Source of the DNA: Marinobacter salarius
GTDB taxonomy: Bacteria; Pseudomonadota; Gammaproteobacteria; Pseudomonadales; Oleiphilaceae
NCBI RefSeq assembly: GCF_032922745.1
Contig: NZ_CP136693.1
Coordinates: 1,798,001 to 1,862,000, forward strand
DNA length: 64,000 nucleotides
Direction: 5' to 3'
The notes under the pieces are model-generated. The model searched no databases. It was not told where the DNA came from and was given only the letters and a program-made list of their open reading frames with translations. The position numbers were made by a program, and so were the translations under genes. Shown one piece after another: positions 16,825 to 25,795 of this stretch (positions are counted from its first letter, which is position 1; every line of letters begins with the position of its first letter).

Positions 16825-18900
16825 GTGGTCATTATCAGAATGTTGATCGTGGTCTTTTCGGCGCTGATATTCGCTGGAACATGGGGCACCGCCAATGCGC
16901 AGCAAAGCGTGGAGTCGCAGGACACCAACGTCATCAAGGTGACGTCGCCCAGACTTGAGAGAGAGCTCTACGAGACCCCTGCAGCGGTTTCCGTGACCAA
17001 TGCACCGGATATCCGCGAGGGCCAGCAAAGGCTGCAATTGGACGAGTCCCTGGACACCGTCCCCGGGCTGTTCTTCCAGAACCGCTACAACTTCGCCCAG
17101 AACCTGCGGCTGTCCACCCGCGGTTTTGGCGCCCGGGCACCGTTCGGCATTCGCGGCATTCGCATCCAGGTGGATGGTATCCCCTACACTCTGCCGGACG
17201 GCCAGTCGCAGATTGACGCGGTGGATCTGGACTCGGCCCAGCGTATTGAGGTGATTCGCGGGCCGTCGTCGGTTCAGTACGGTAACGCCTCCGGTGGGGT
17301 GATCGACATTACCACGGCCCGTGGAGACGAAATGCCGCCGGGCGCGCGCCTGCGTCAGGATGTGGGAAGCAACGACTATTACAAGACCACGTTTCAGGCC
17401 AACGGAAGTGAGGGGGCTTCCAGTGGCATAGCAACGATGTCCTGGCTCAACTACAACGGCTACCGCGACCAGAGCGAGGTTGAAAAAGGCCTGTTCAATG
17501 GGCGGTTGTCCCACGAATGGGGAGATGGGCAGCGCCTGACCGCCACGCTCAATGCTCTGCACACGCCAAAAGCGGAAGACCCGGCCGGCCTGACAGCGAG
17601 CCAGGTGGAGCAGGATCGTCGCCAGGCGACAGCCAATGCCGAACGGCTTGACGCCGGCCAGGACGTTGACCAGCAGACGCTGGGGTTGCTGTATGAAACC
17701 GCCGAGATGGGTACTGGGGACCTGGCCGTTAGTACCTTTTTCACGCACCGTGATTTTGCCCAGCAACTGCCGTTTCCCGGCCCCAGCCGAATTGCCTACG
17801 ACCGGCAGTTCTACGGCGTCAGTACGGATTACCAGCAAGGCAGCGAGGTCGCGGGCCTTGCGCTGACCTGGGTGGTGGGCGCTGACCTCCATCGCCAGGT
17901 TGATGAACGCCGTCGCTATTCGGTGTCGTTTAACGGTGATGTCACCGGACAAACCCAGGACGAAACCCAGAACGGCACTACCGCTGCGGTGTTTGCCCAG
18001 GGTGACCTGGCATTGACGGAGCGCCTCAACGTGTCTCTGGGCACCCGGTTTGATCGCCTGCGGCTATCGGTGGACGATCACAGGACCAGCGACGGCGACG
18101 ATTCCGGCAGCCGCACCTATCGGGAATTCAGTGGTTTTGCGGGAGTCAGCTATCGGTTGGCGCCACGCCAGCAGTTCTACGCCACGGTGGGCACGGCCTT
18201 TGAAGCGCCCACCTTCACGGAGTTTGCCAATCCCGACGGCAGCGGTGGCTTCAACCCCGACATTGAGCCCCAGCAGGCGCTTAACCGGGAAGTCGGTATA
18301 CGCGGCGGCCTGGGGCAGGGGGTCCGTTACGACCTGGCACTGTTCTCCATTCGAGTGGACGACGAAATCCTGCCCTACGAGATCAATAATCGAACCTTTT
18401 ACGAAAACGCCGGCCGCACGGAACGGAATGGGGTAGAGCTCGGCCTGAAGTGGGATATCTCCTATACCTGGCGGGTAACCAGTGCCGTGACCCTCGCGGA
18501 CTACACGCTTAAGGACTTTACCGACGAGCAGGGCAATGACGCCGATGGCAATCGCCTGCCGGGGTTACCGCAGGAGCAATGGGTTACGGAAGTGGAGTGG
18601 CGTGGTGACGGGCAACGGTTTGCTGCCCTGGAGTGGCAGTACGTGGGTGACCTGTACGCTGAGAACAGCAACCAAACCAGGGTCAGCGATTACTGGCTGC
18701 TGGGGATTCGGGCCGGTGACAGCGTTCGCGTGGGCAGTCAAAAATTCAGCGTCTACGGCGGTATCCGCAATCTTCTGGATGAGGACTACTTCAGCAATAT
18801 CCGCATTAATGCCAACGCGGACAGGCCCATAGAAGACCGGGGCTACTATGAGCCTGCGCCCGGCAGAACCTTTTATGCCGGGCTGGAGTGGGCATTCTGA
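16825..18900 (+). CDS. TonB-dependent outer-membrane receptor (PqqU/YncD-like)
   Basis: This is a 691-residue outer-membrane receptor with a signal peptide cleaved near ANA-QQ, a plug domain (about residues 35-155, with RIEVIRGPSSVQYGNASGG) and a 22-strand barrel ending in the aromatic tail GLEWAF. The plug stretch NFAQNLRLSTRGFGARAPFG strongly recalls E. coli YncD (PqqU), which takes up pyrroloquinoline quinone. A start at GTG 16825 is chosen because AGGAGG lies four nt upstream; the ATG at 16840 is too far from it. The gene follows cidB-like by 19 nt. The ligand (PQQ, iron chelate or other) is inferred only. Confidence 0.88.
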   Translation: MVIIRMLIVVFSALIFAGTWGTANAQQSVESQDTNVIKVTSPRLERELYETPAAVSVTNAPDIREGQQRLQLDESLDTVPGLFFQNRYNFAQNLRLSTRGFGARAPFGIRGIRIQVDGIPYTLPDGQSQIDAVDLDSAQRIEVIRGPSSVQYGNASGGVIDITTARGDEMPPGARLRQDVGSNDYYKTTFQANGSEGASSGIATMSWLNYNGYRDQSEVEKGLFNGRLSHEWGDGQRLTATLNALHTPKAEDPAGLTASQVEQDRRQATANAERLDAGQDVDQQTLGLLYETAEMGTGDLAVSTFFTHRDFAQQLPFPGPSRIAYDRQFYGVSTDYQQGSEVAGLALTWVVGADLHRQVDERRRYSVSFNGDVTGQTQDETQNGTTAAVFAQGDLALTERLNVSLGTRFDRLRLSVDDHRTSDGDDSGSRTYREFSGFAGVSYRLAPRQQFYATVGTAFEAPTFTEFANPDGSGGFNPDIEPQQALNREVGIRGGLGQGVRYDLALFSIRVDDEILPYEINNRTFYENAGRTERNGVELGLKWDISYTWRVTSAVTLADYTLKDFTDEQGNDADGNRLPGLPQEQWVTEVEWRGDGQRFAALEWQYVGDLYAENSNQTRVSDYWLLGIRAGDSVRVGSQKFSVYGGIRNLLDEDYFSNIRINANADRPIEDRGYYEPAPGRTFYAGLEWAF

Positions 18901-18916
18901 TGATCAATGGCCGCGA

Positions 18917-20464
18917 CTAATCCGCGTCATCCAGCTCCCGTTGCGGGCAGTGGCATTCTTCCATGACCACGCCGTTTTCGACGCTTTCCAGGTGGACATC
19001 AAAGCCCCACAAACGATGCACGTGGCGAAGAACCTCGTCAGTGTCGTCGCCAAGTGGAACCCGGTCGACGGGAATATGCCGCAGGGTGAGTGAACGATCC
19101 CCCCTGACATCCACGTTCCATACCTGAATATTCGGTTCTCGGTAGCTCAGGTTGTATTGCCGTGCCAGCTTTTCGCGCAGGTTACGGTAGCCCGGGTCAT
19201 CGTGAATGGCGGTGATCCGATAGACGTCCTCTTCGTCATCGTTCTGAATGGCAAAGAATTTCAAATCTCTCATCACCTTTGGAGACAGGAACTGCTGGAT
19301 AAAGCTTTCGTCCTTGAAGTTCTTCATGGCGAAGTGCAGGGTTTCCAACCAGTCAGAACCGGCAAAGTCCGGAAACCACTCGCGGTCCTCGTCGGTGGGA
19401 TTCTCACAGATCCGACGCAGATCGGTAAACATCGAAAAACCCAGGGTGTAGGGGTTGATGCCCGAATACCAGGGGCTGTCAAAAGGCGGTTGGTAAACCA
19501 CGGCCGTATGACTTTGCAGGAACTCCATCATGAAACCGTCGTTCACCAAGCCCTTGTCGTACATTCTGTGTAGCAGGGTGTAGTGCCAGAAGGTGGCCCA
19601 GCCCTCGTTCATGACCTGGGTCTGGCGTTGTGGGTAGAAGTATTGGCCCAGTTTGCGAACGATACGGATGATTTCCCGCTGCCAGGTTTCCAGCAGCGGT
19701 GCATTCTTTTCGATGAAGTAGAGAATGTTCTCTTGCGGTTCTTCCGGATAGCGCTGCTTGCGCTTGACGGGGTCGTCGTCCTCGCCCATCTTCGGAATGG
19801 TACGCCACAGGTCATTCAGCCTGCGTTGCTGGTACTCTTCCCGTTCTTTTTGCCGGCGTGCCTCCTCTGCCGCAGAGATCGGCGCCGGGCGCTTGTAGCG
19901 GTCGACCCCGTAGTTCATCAGGGCATGGCAGGAGTCCAGGATTTCCTCCACGGCATCCAGCCCGTAGCGTTCCTCACATTCCGATACGTAGTGACGGGCA
20001 AACACCAGATAATCGATGATTGCGCTGGCATCCGTCCAGGTGCGGAACAGATAATTCCCTTTGAAGAAAGAGTTGTGGCCATAGGACGCATGAGCAATCA
20101 CCAACGCCTGCATGGGCAGGGTGTTTTCCTCCATCAGGTAGGCAATGCAGGGATCGGAGTTGATCACGATCTCGTAGGCAAGGCCCATCTGCCCCCGCTG
20201 ATACCCTTTTGAGGTAGACAGGAACTGCTTGCCGAAGGACCAGTGGTGGTAGCCCACGGGCATGCCGACGGAGCTGTAGGCGTCCATCATCTGTTCGGCG
20301 CTGATCACCTCCACCTGGTTGGGGTAGGTGTCGAGGCCGAACTCTGCCGCGCATTTGGCGATTTCCTTGTCGTATTTCTCGATCAGCGGGAAGGTCCACT
20401 CGGAACTGGTGGATATGGGTTCCCGGGTTTTCGGCTCGTTGGGTCTGTCGATGGTGTCAGTCAT
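18917..20464 (-). CDS. ycgB: SpoVR family protein (YcgB)
   Basis: This 515-residue soluble protein is a full-length SpoVR/YcgB member, with typical blocks HHWSFGKQF (about residues 78-86), NEGWATFWHYTLLHRMYDKG and YSGINPYTLGFSMF. Its biochemical role is unknown; the Bacillus homologue affects spore cortex. It is third in a three-gene operon with a PrkA kinase and a DUF444 protein, overlapping the latter by 4 nt. The E. coli counterparts are under stress and stationary-phase control, so a role in stress adaptation is likely (inference). Confidence 0.93.
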   Translation of the reverse strand: MTDTIDRPNEPKTREPISTSSEWTFPLIEKYDKEIAKCAAEFGLDTYPNQVEVISAEQMMDAYSSVGMPVGYHHWSFGKQFLSTSKGYQRGQMGLAYEIVINSDPCIAYLMEENTLPMQALVIAHASYGHNSFFKGNYLFRTWTDASAIIDYLVFARHYVSECEERYGLDAVEEILDSCHALMNYGVDRYKRPAPISAAEEARRQKEREEYQQRRLNDLWRTIPKMGEDDDPVKRKQRYPEEPQENILYFIEKNAPLLETWQREIIRIVRKLGQYFYPQRQTQVMNEGWATFWHYTLLHRMYDKGLVNDGFMMEFLQSHTAVVYQPPFDSPWYSGINPYTLGFSMFTDLRRICENPTDEDREWFPDFAGSDWLETLHFAMKNFKDESFIQQFLSPKVMRDLKFFAIQNDDEEDVYRITAIHDDPGYRNLREKLARQYNLSYREPNIQVWNVDVRGDRSLTLRHIPVDRVPLGDDTDEVLRHVHRLWGFDVHLESVENGVVMEECHCPQRELDDAD

Positions 20465-21756
20465 GCGGCTTTCCTCTCGAACAGCTGGCGGAAGACCGGA
20501 TAAATTTCACCAGGATCGGCAATCTGCTGCAGCGCGAAGCTCTGCGGGAACCGCTCCTGAATCTTCTCGTATTCGTACCACAGCATCTGGTGATCCTGGG
20601 GCGTGATCTCCACATAGGCGTAGTACTGCACCAAAGGCAGGATGCTGTCGGCCAGCAACTTGCTGCAGATGGGAGAGTCATCGTTCCAGTTGTCACCGTC
20701 CGAAGCCTGGGCGGCATAGATGTTCCACTCCGCAGGGGAGTAGCGGGACTCGATGATCTTGTGCATCAGTTTCAGAGCACTGGATACGATCGTGCCGCCG
20801 GTTTCCCGGGAGTAGAAGAACTCTTCCTCGTCCACTTCCTTGGCGCTGGTGTGGTGGCGGATGAAGACCACTTCGATCTTCTTGTAGTTCTTCTTCAGGA
20901 ACAGATACAGCAGAATAAAGAAGCGTTTGGCGATGTCCTTGTGCATCTGGGTCATCGACCCGGACACATCCATCAGGCAAAACATCACGGCGCTGGTGGC
21001 CGGTTGTGGCTTCTTGATGTGCTGGCGGTAACGCAGGTCAATCTCGTCAATGAACGGAATGCGCCGGACATTGGCCTTGAGATCGGCAATTTCATCCTCC
21101 AGGGCTTTGATCTGGTCCTCGTGGCTGAACGCCGGGTCCAGATCCTCCGGTGCACTTCTCAGTGCGGCCAGCTCTTCCTCCATTCGGCGGATTTTCTTGC
21201 GGCGCGCGCCACCGAGGCCAAGGCGTCGGGCATGGGCGCCCCGCAATGAGCGAACCACGTCCAGCTTGGCGGGGATGCCCTGGGTTGAAAAACCGGAGCG
21301 AACGTATTTGAACGCCTCGGTGTCTTTCAGTTTTTTACGGGCGAGATTGGGAAGCTCCAGATCATCAAACAGAAAGTCGAGGAACTCTTCCTGGGTGATC
21401 TGGAAGGCGAACTCATCCATGCCTTCGCCATCCGGGCTGGCCTGGCCTTGTCCCTGGCCTCCGCCGCCACCTCCCGGAGGTTTGGGCACAGTGTCACCGG
21501 TGACGAACTCCTTGTTGCCCGGATGCACCATCTCCCGTTTGCCGCCCTGGCCATGGTGGAAAATCGGTTCGTCAGTATCCCTGGACGGAATACTGACATT
21601 CTCGCCACGCTCAATATCCGTAATGGAGCGCCGATGAACCGCGTCCGCCACTGCCTTCTTGATATGATGGCGGTAACGGCGCAGGAAACGTTCCCGGTTT
21701 ACCGCGCTCTTGTTCTTGCCGTTCAGTCGCCGGTCGACTACGTGAGTCATACCCAT
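20461..21756 (-). CDS. yeaH: YeaH/YhbH family protein (DUF444)
   Basis: This 431-residue protein has a basic N-terminus, a glycine-rich linker (PPGGGGGGQGQGQ, about residues 93-105), a coiled stretch, and a von Willebrand-type domain with the metal site DVSGSM (about 274-279). It is a partner of the PrkA kinase in a conserved operon; the exact function is unknown. The ATG at 21756 is preceded by GGAGTG at normal spacing. The frame overlaps the start of spoVR by 4 nt (ATGA), so the two are coupled. Confidence 0.92.
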   Translation of the reverse strand: MGMTHVVDRRLNGKNKSAVNRERFLRRYRHHIKKAVADAVHRRSITDIERGENVSIPSRDTDEPIFHHGQGGKREMVHPGNKEFVTGDTVPKPPGGGGGGQGQGQASPDGEGMDEFAFQITQEEFLDFLFDDLELPNLARKKLKDTEAFKYVRSGFSTQGIPAKLDVVRSLRGAHARRLGLGGARRKKIRRMEEELAALRSAPEDLDPAFSHEDQIKALEDEIADLKANVRRIPFIDEIDLRYRQHIKKPQPATSAVMFCLMDVSGSMTQMHKDIAKRFFILLYLFLKKNYKKIEVVFIRHHTSAKEVDEEEFFYSRETGGTIVSSALKLMHKIIESRYSPAEWNIYAAQASDGDNWNDDSPICSKLLADSILPLVQYYAYVEITPQDHQMLWYEYEKIQERFPQSFALQQIADPGEIYPVFRQLFERKAA

Positions 21757-21789
21757 AGTTTCACTCCAGTTCAGCGTATGAAGGCTGAC

Positions 21790-23712
21790 TTATTGAGACT
21801 TACGAACCCGCAGGTACCATTCCGCAAGGAGACGGACCTGTTTCTCCGTGTAGCCTCGATCGACCATACGTTCGACGAACTGCTTGTGCTTGTTCTGATC
21901 CTCCTGGCTGGCCTTCGGATTGAAGGAAATAACCGGCAGCAGGTCCTCGGTATTGGAGAACATTTTCTTCTCGATCACGCTGCGCAGTTTTTCGTAGCTG
22001 AGCCAGGACGGGTTGCGACCCTGGTTGTTCGCCCGTGCCCGCAACACGAAATTGACCACCTCGTTACGGAAGTCTTTCGGGTTACTGATGCCGGCCGGTT
22101 TCTCGATTTTCTCCAGTTCGTCGTTAATGGACGAGCGGTCGAGAATTTCTCCGGTTTCCGGATCACGGTATTCCTGATCCTGAATCCAGAAGTCGGCATA
22201 GGTGACGTAGCGATCGAACAGGTTCTGGCCGTATTCGCTGTAGCTTTCGAGGTAAGCCGTCTGGATTTCCTTGCCAATAAACTCAACGTAGTGAGGCGCC
22301 AGGAACTCCTTGATAAACCGCAGGTAGCGGTCGTGGGTCTCGGCCTGGAATTGTTCCTGCTCGATCTGTTTTTCCAGCACATAGAGCAGATGAACCGGGT
22401 TTGCGGCTATTTCCGTGGTGTCGAAGTTGAAGACCTTGGACAGAATCTTGAATGCGAAACGGGTGGACAGTCCGTCCATACCCTCGTTTACGCCGGCTGT
22501 ATCCCGGTATTCCTGAATCGATTTAGCTTTCGGGTCGGTGTCCTTGATGTTCTGGCCATCGTAAACCCGCATCTTGGAAAAGATACTGGAGTTTTCCGGC
22601 TCTTTGAGCCGCGACAGGATGGAGAACTGCGCCAGCATATCCAGGGTGTCCGGTGCGCAGGGGGCGCCGGAGAGGGAACTGTCGCGCAGCAATTTGCGAT
22701 AGATATCAATCTCTTCCGTCACCCGCAGGCAGTAGGGCACCTTGACGATGTATACCCGGTCAAGGAAGGCCTCATTGTGCTTGTTGTTACGGAAGGTCTG
22801 CCACTCGGACTCGTTGGAGTGGGCCAGGATAATACCGTCGAACGGCACGGAGCCCATGCCTTCGGTGGTGTTGTAGTTGCCTTCCTGGGTGGCGGTGAGC
22901 AACGGATGCAGCACCTTGATGGGCGCCTTGAACATTTCCACGAATTCCATCAGGCCCTGGTTGGCCTTGCACAGGCCGCCGCTGAAGCTGTAGGCGTCCG
23001 GGTCATCCTGGGAGAAGTCTTCCAGCATGCGGATATTCACCTTGCCTACGAGGGCGGAGATGTCCTGGTTATTGTCATCACCCGGCTCGGTCTTGGATAC
23101 ACCCACCTGGTCCAGTACCGACGGGTACATCTTGACCACACGGAACTGACTGATGTCGCCGCCATACTCGTGCAGGCGTTTTACCGCCCAGGGCGACATG
23201 ATGGACTTGAGGTAGCGGGGCGGGATGCCGTATTCCTCTTCCAGAATGCTGGCATCCTCGGCTGGATCGAACAGGCCTAGTGGCGACTCGTTAACGGGTG
23301 ACCCTTTGATCGCATAAAAGGGCACTTTCTGCATCAGTGACTTGAGTTTTTCAGCGAGCGAGGACTTGCCGCCACCGACGGGGCCGAGCAGGTAGAGGAT
23401 CTGTTTCTTCTCTTCCAGGCCCTGGGCAGCGTGGCGGAAGAAGGAGACAATGTTTTCCACGGCTTCTTCCATGCCATAGAACTCGGAGAATTCCGGGTAA
23501 CGCTTGATCACCTTGTTGGAAAAGATACGTGACAGCCGGGAGTCACGGGATGTGTCGATATGTTCCGGCTCGCCAATGGCCAGTAACATCCTCTCTGCGG
23601 CAGTGGCGTATGCCGCCGGGTCCTTTTTGCAGATCTCCAGGTATTCCTCAAGAGTGTATTCTTCTTCTTGAGTTGCTTCATACCGGTCTTTGAAATGCTG
23701 CATTATGCTCAT
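21790..23712 (-). CDS. prkA: PrkA-family serine protein kinase (YeaG)
   Basis: This 640-residue protein has an AAA-type N-terminal domain with Walker A (LGPVGGGKSS, about residues 109-118) and a C-terminal PrkA kinase domain, at the normal length for YeaG. Family members phosphorylate a small set of proteins; E. coli YeaG is linked to nitrogen starvation survival. It is first in the prkA-yeaH-spoVR operon, 33 nt upstream of yeaH. A bulged hairpin lies 122-166 nt upstream of its start. Confidence 0.94.
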   Translation of the reverse strand: MSIMQHFKDRYEATQEEEYTLEEYLEICKKDPAAYATAAERMLLAIGEPEHIDTSRDSRLSRIFSNKVIKRYPEFSEFYGMEEAVENIVSFFRHAAQGLEEKKQILYLLGPVGGGKSSLAEKLKSLMQKVPFYAIKGSPVNESPLGLFDPAEDASILEEEYGIPPRYLKSIMSPWAVKRLHEYGGDISQFRVVKMYPSVLDQVGVSKTEPGDDNNQDISALVGKVNIRMLEDFSQDDPDAYSFSGGLCKANQGLMEFVEMFKAPIKVLHPLLTATQEGNYNTTEGMGSVPFDGIILAHSNESEWQTFRNNKHNEAFLDRVYIVKVPYCLRVTEEIDIYRKLLRDSSLSGAPCAPDTLDMLAQFSILSRLKEPENSSIFSKMRVYDGQNIKDTDPKAKSIQEYRDTAGVNEGMDGLSTRFAFKILSKVFNFDTTEIAANPVHLLYVLEKQIEQEQFQAETHDRYLRFIKEFLAPHYVEFIGKEIQTAYLESYSEYGQNLFDRYVTYADFWIQDQEYRDPETGEILDRSSINDELEKIEKPAGISNPKDFRNEVVNFVLRARANNQGRNPSWLSYEKLRSVIEKKMFSNTEDLLPVISFNPKASQEDQNKHKQFVERMVDRGYTEKQVRLLAEWYLRVRKSQ

Positions 23713-23833
23713 AGATGGCCCCTCGCTTGCTCTCTTGCCATGAAAAGACAGCTTTTAGTTCACACAATATCCCCGTTGCTGTTGGGTCCGCCGCTCCAGG
23801 CGGTCGTTATGGTTATGGGTGGAAGTATAGGGA

Positions 23834-23878
23834 GTAACAGACCGATTTACGCCGACGCGTTTATGTCGGTCTTGTTAC
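23834..23878 (-). other. Bulged stem-loop between tpm and prkA
   Basis: GTAACAGACCGA and TCGGTCTTGTTAC pair with a single-base bulge around a 20-nt loop rich in CG. It lies after the tpm stop and before prkA on the minus strand. It has no T-tract, so it may be a factor-dependent terminator, an mRNA 3' stabiliser, or part of the prkA leader. Confidence 0.4.
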
Positions 23879-23945
23879 TGTGAGCTTAGTTCAAGCTTCG
23901 GGACTTGGACAGGCGTAAAAGCGTTAAGGTTCATTAAATTGTGTA

Positions 23946-24599
23946 TCAGCGCTTTCTGAGACGGAACACGCTCTCCGTCGCGCCAGCAAGCCCTTTACGC
24001 TTGGTAAACGGGTGATCTTTTGCCAGTGTATTGGTGAGTATGTGTTCGATCTCGTAATCAGCGGAGTATAGTTTCAGTACTTCTTTGTCACTGACATTGA
24101 ACGGCGGGCCCTTGATGTCGGTGTCGTAGTCCAGGGTGATCAGAAGTATGCGGGTGCCATCCGGAATCACAGCGGTCAGGTGGTCGACATAATCCTGGCG
24201 CATGTGGGGTGGCAGGGCGATCAGGGCGGCACGGTCGTACACCAGTCGGGCGTGCTTCAGGTCCTCCGGCACCAACTGGAAAAAGTCGCCGCACCAAAGC
24301 TGGAGATCGTCGTGGGCGAATTTCGTGAAGGGCTCACCCGGGTGAACCTTCGCTTTCTCCTGGCCCTCTTCGAAAAAATCCTTGCAGGCAACCTCGCTCA
24401 ATTCCACGCCGATGACAGCGTGGCCGCGGTCATGGAGCCACCACATGTCATGAGCTTTGCCGCACAGGGGAACGAGCACGGCGCCGATACCATTGCCGGC
24501 AAGTTCTGGCCAGTGGTCATGGAGGTACTGATTAACGGTGCCTTCGTGGAAGCCGATTTCTTTCTTGGCCCAGCGTTCGTGCCAGAACTGATGTTCCAT
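23946..24599 (-). CDS. tpm: Thiopurine S-methyltransferase
   Basis: This 217-residue SAM-dependent methyltransferase matches bacterial Tpm in length and motifs: FWHERW near the N-terminus, VPLCGKAHDMWWL (about residues 43-55, the SAM site) and VIGVELSEVA. Bacterial Tpm methylates selenium and tellurium compounds as well as thiopurines. The start at 24599 (MEHQFWHERW) has AGGGGA upstream. The hydroxyacid dehydrogenase gene diverges from it across a 97-nt gap. Confidence 0.92.
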   Translation of the reverse strand: MEHQFWHERWAKKEIGFHEGTVNQYLHDHWPELAGNGIGAVLVPLCGKAHDMWWLHDRGHAVIGVELSEVACKDFFEEGQEKAKVHPGEPFTKFAHDDLQLWCGDFFQLVPEDLKHARLVYDRAALIALPPHMRQDYVDHLTAVIPDGTRILLITLDYDTDIKGPPFNVSDKEVLKLYSADYEIEHILTNTLAKDHPFTKRKGLAGATESVFRLRKR

Positions 24600-24696
24600 G
24601 AGTGTTCCCCTTTTCGCCAATTGGAGGTTTAGCTCAGTCTAACTTAATCTGGGGCTCTGTTGGTCGGTCAAAAAACTCACGAATAAGGAACGACGA

Positions 24697-25632
24697 ATGA
24701 AAGCCGTATTTCTGGACGCAGACACGCTGGGTAAAGATGTGGACCTTTCGCCGATTGAGGCAGTGACCGGGGAGATGATCAAACATCCGCGAACGTCCTC
24801 CTCGCAAGTGCAGGAGCGCATACGGGGATTCGACACGGTGTTGGTGAATAAGGTTGTGCTGTCGCGGGAGCACTTTGAGGCCAGCCCGGAGCTGAAAACG
24901 GTTGCGGTGGTGGCGACGGGGCTGAACAACATTGATAAGGACGCAGCGAAAGACCACAACGTAACGGTGATGAACGTGACCAACTACGGCCGCTCCACCG
25001 TGGCGCAGCACACCATGGCGTTGATTCTCGCGCTGGCCACGCGCTTGGTGGATTATGACAAGGACGTGCGGGCCGGGCGCTGGGGGCAAAGCTCGATGTT
25101 CTGCCTGATGGATCATCCCATCATGGAACTGGAAGGGCGCACGCTGGGGGTTGTCGGCTATGGCGACCTTGGGCAGGGCGTTGTTGAGCGCGCAAAGGCA
25201 TTCGGGATGAATATTGTGCTTGGCGCCAGGCCCGGCCAGGCAACTGGTGAGGTGGACGGTTACCCCCGCATTCCCCTGGATGAGCTGCTGCCCAAAGTGG
25301 ATGTGCTGTCGCTTCATTGCCTGCTGACGGATGACACCCGGAATATGATAGGCGCCCGCGAACTGAAGATGATGAAAAAGGAGGCGCTGCTGATCAACAC
25401 CAGCCGTGGCGGCCTGGTGGACGAGCAGGCACTGGCGGATGCCCTGCGAGGAGGGACCATTGGCGGTGCCGGCTTTGATGTGCTGACGGAGGAGCCGCCT
25501 CGAAATGGCAATCCGCTGTTGGCGGATGATATTCCGAACCTGATTGTGACGCCGCATTCGGCCTGGGCGAGTCGGGAGGCGCGGCAACGAATCGTCGATA
25601 TTACGGCGCGTAACCTCTCTTCGCTGGTCTGA
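24697..25632 (+). CDS. D-2-hydroxyacid dehydrogenase (glycerate dehydrogenase-like)
   Basis: This 311-residue cytoplasmic NAD(P)H-dependent enzyme has the Rossmann motif GYGDLGQGV (about residues 149-157), the substrate-binding arginine in NTSRGGLVDE (about 228-237) and the catalytic histidine in TPHSAWAS (about 285-292). It most resembles HprA-type glycerate/hydroxypyruvate reductases. It is preceded by AAGGAACG and appears to be a single-gene unit. The true substrate among 2-keto acids is not decided by sequence. Confidence 0.88.
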   Translation: MKAVFLDADTLGKDVDLSPIEAVTGEMIKHPRTSSSQVQERIRGFDTVLVNKVVLSREHFEASPELKTVAVVATGLNNIDKDAAKDHNVTVMNVTNYGRSTVAQHTMALILALATRLVDYDKDVRAGRWGQSSMFCLMDHPIMELEGRTLGVVGYGDLGQGVVERAKAFGMNIVLGARPGQATGEVDGYPRIPLDELLPKVDVLSLHCLLTDDTRNMIGARELKMMKKEALLINTSRGGLVDEQALADALRGGTIGGAGFDVLTEEPPRNGNPLLADDIPNLIVTPHSAWASREARQRIVDITARNLSSLV

Positions 25633-25683
25633 TTTTCTGACGGTTTTCCCGGGTACGCCCCCTCACTCCCCCTTGAAAAGTTC

Positions 25684-25753
25684 GCAGCCGTATGACGCGG
25701 CTGCGGTTCCTCCCCGCCTAAACTCCCTGTGAAATGCCCCCGATAGGGGGCAT
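25684..25753 (+). other. Two hairpins between the dehydrogenase and the MalE-like gene
   Basis: The first is a 7-bp stem (GCAGCCG/CGGCTGC, 25684-25704). The second is an 8-bp perfect stem (ATGCCCCC/GGGGGCAT, loop GATA, 25734-25753). Neither has a T-tract. The first may terminate the dehydrogenase transcript; the second lies 43 nt before the MalE-like start and could equally be an operator. Confidence 0.4.
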
Positions 25754-25795
25754 GCGTTTCACCAACGCTCAAACAATAACAACAGGGCGATACCT

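Noticed and set aside
21448..23280. A 610-codon open frame on the plus strand opposite prkA and yeaH
   Set aside because: It lies antisense to two conserved genes and shows no recognisable domain or ribosome-binding site.
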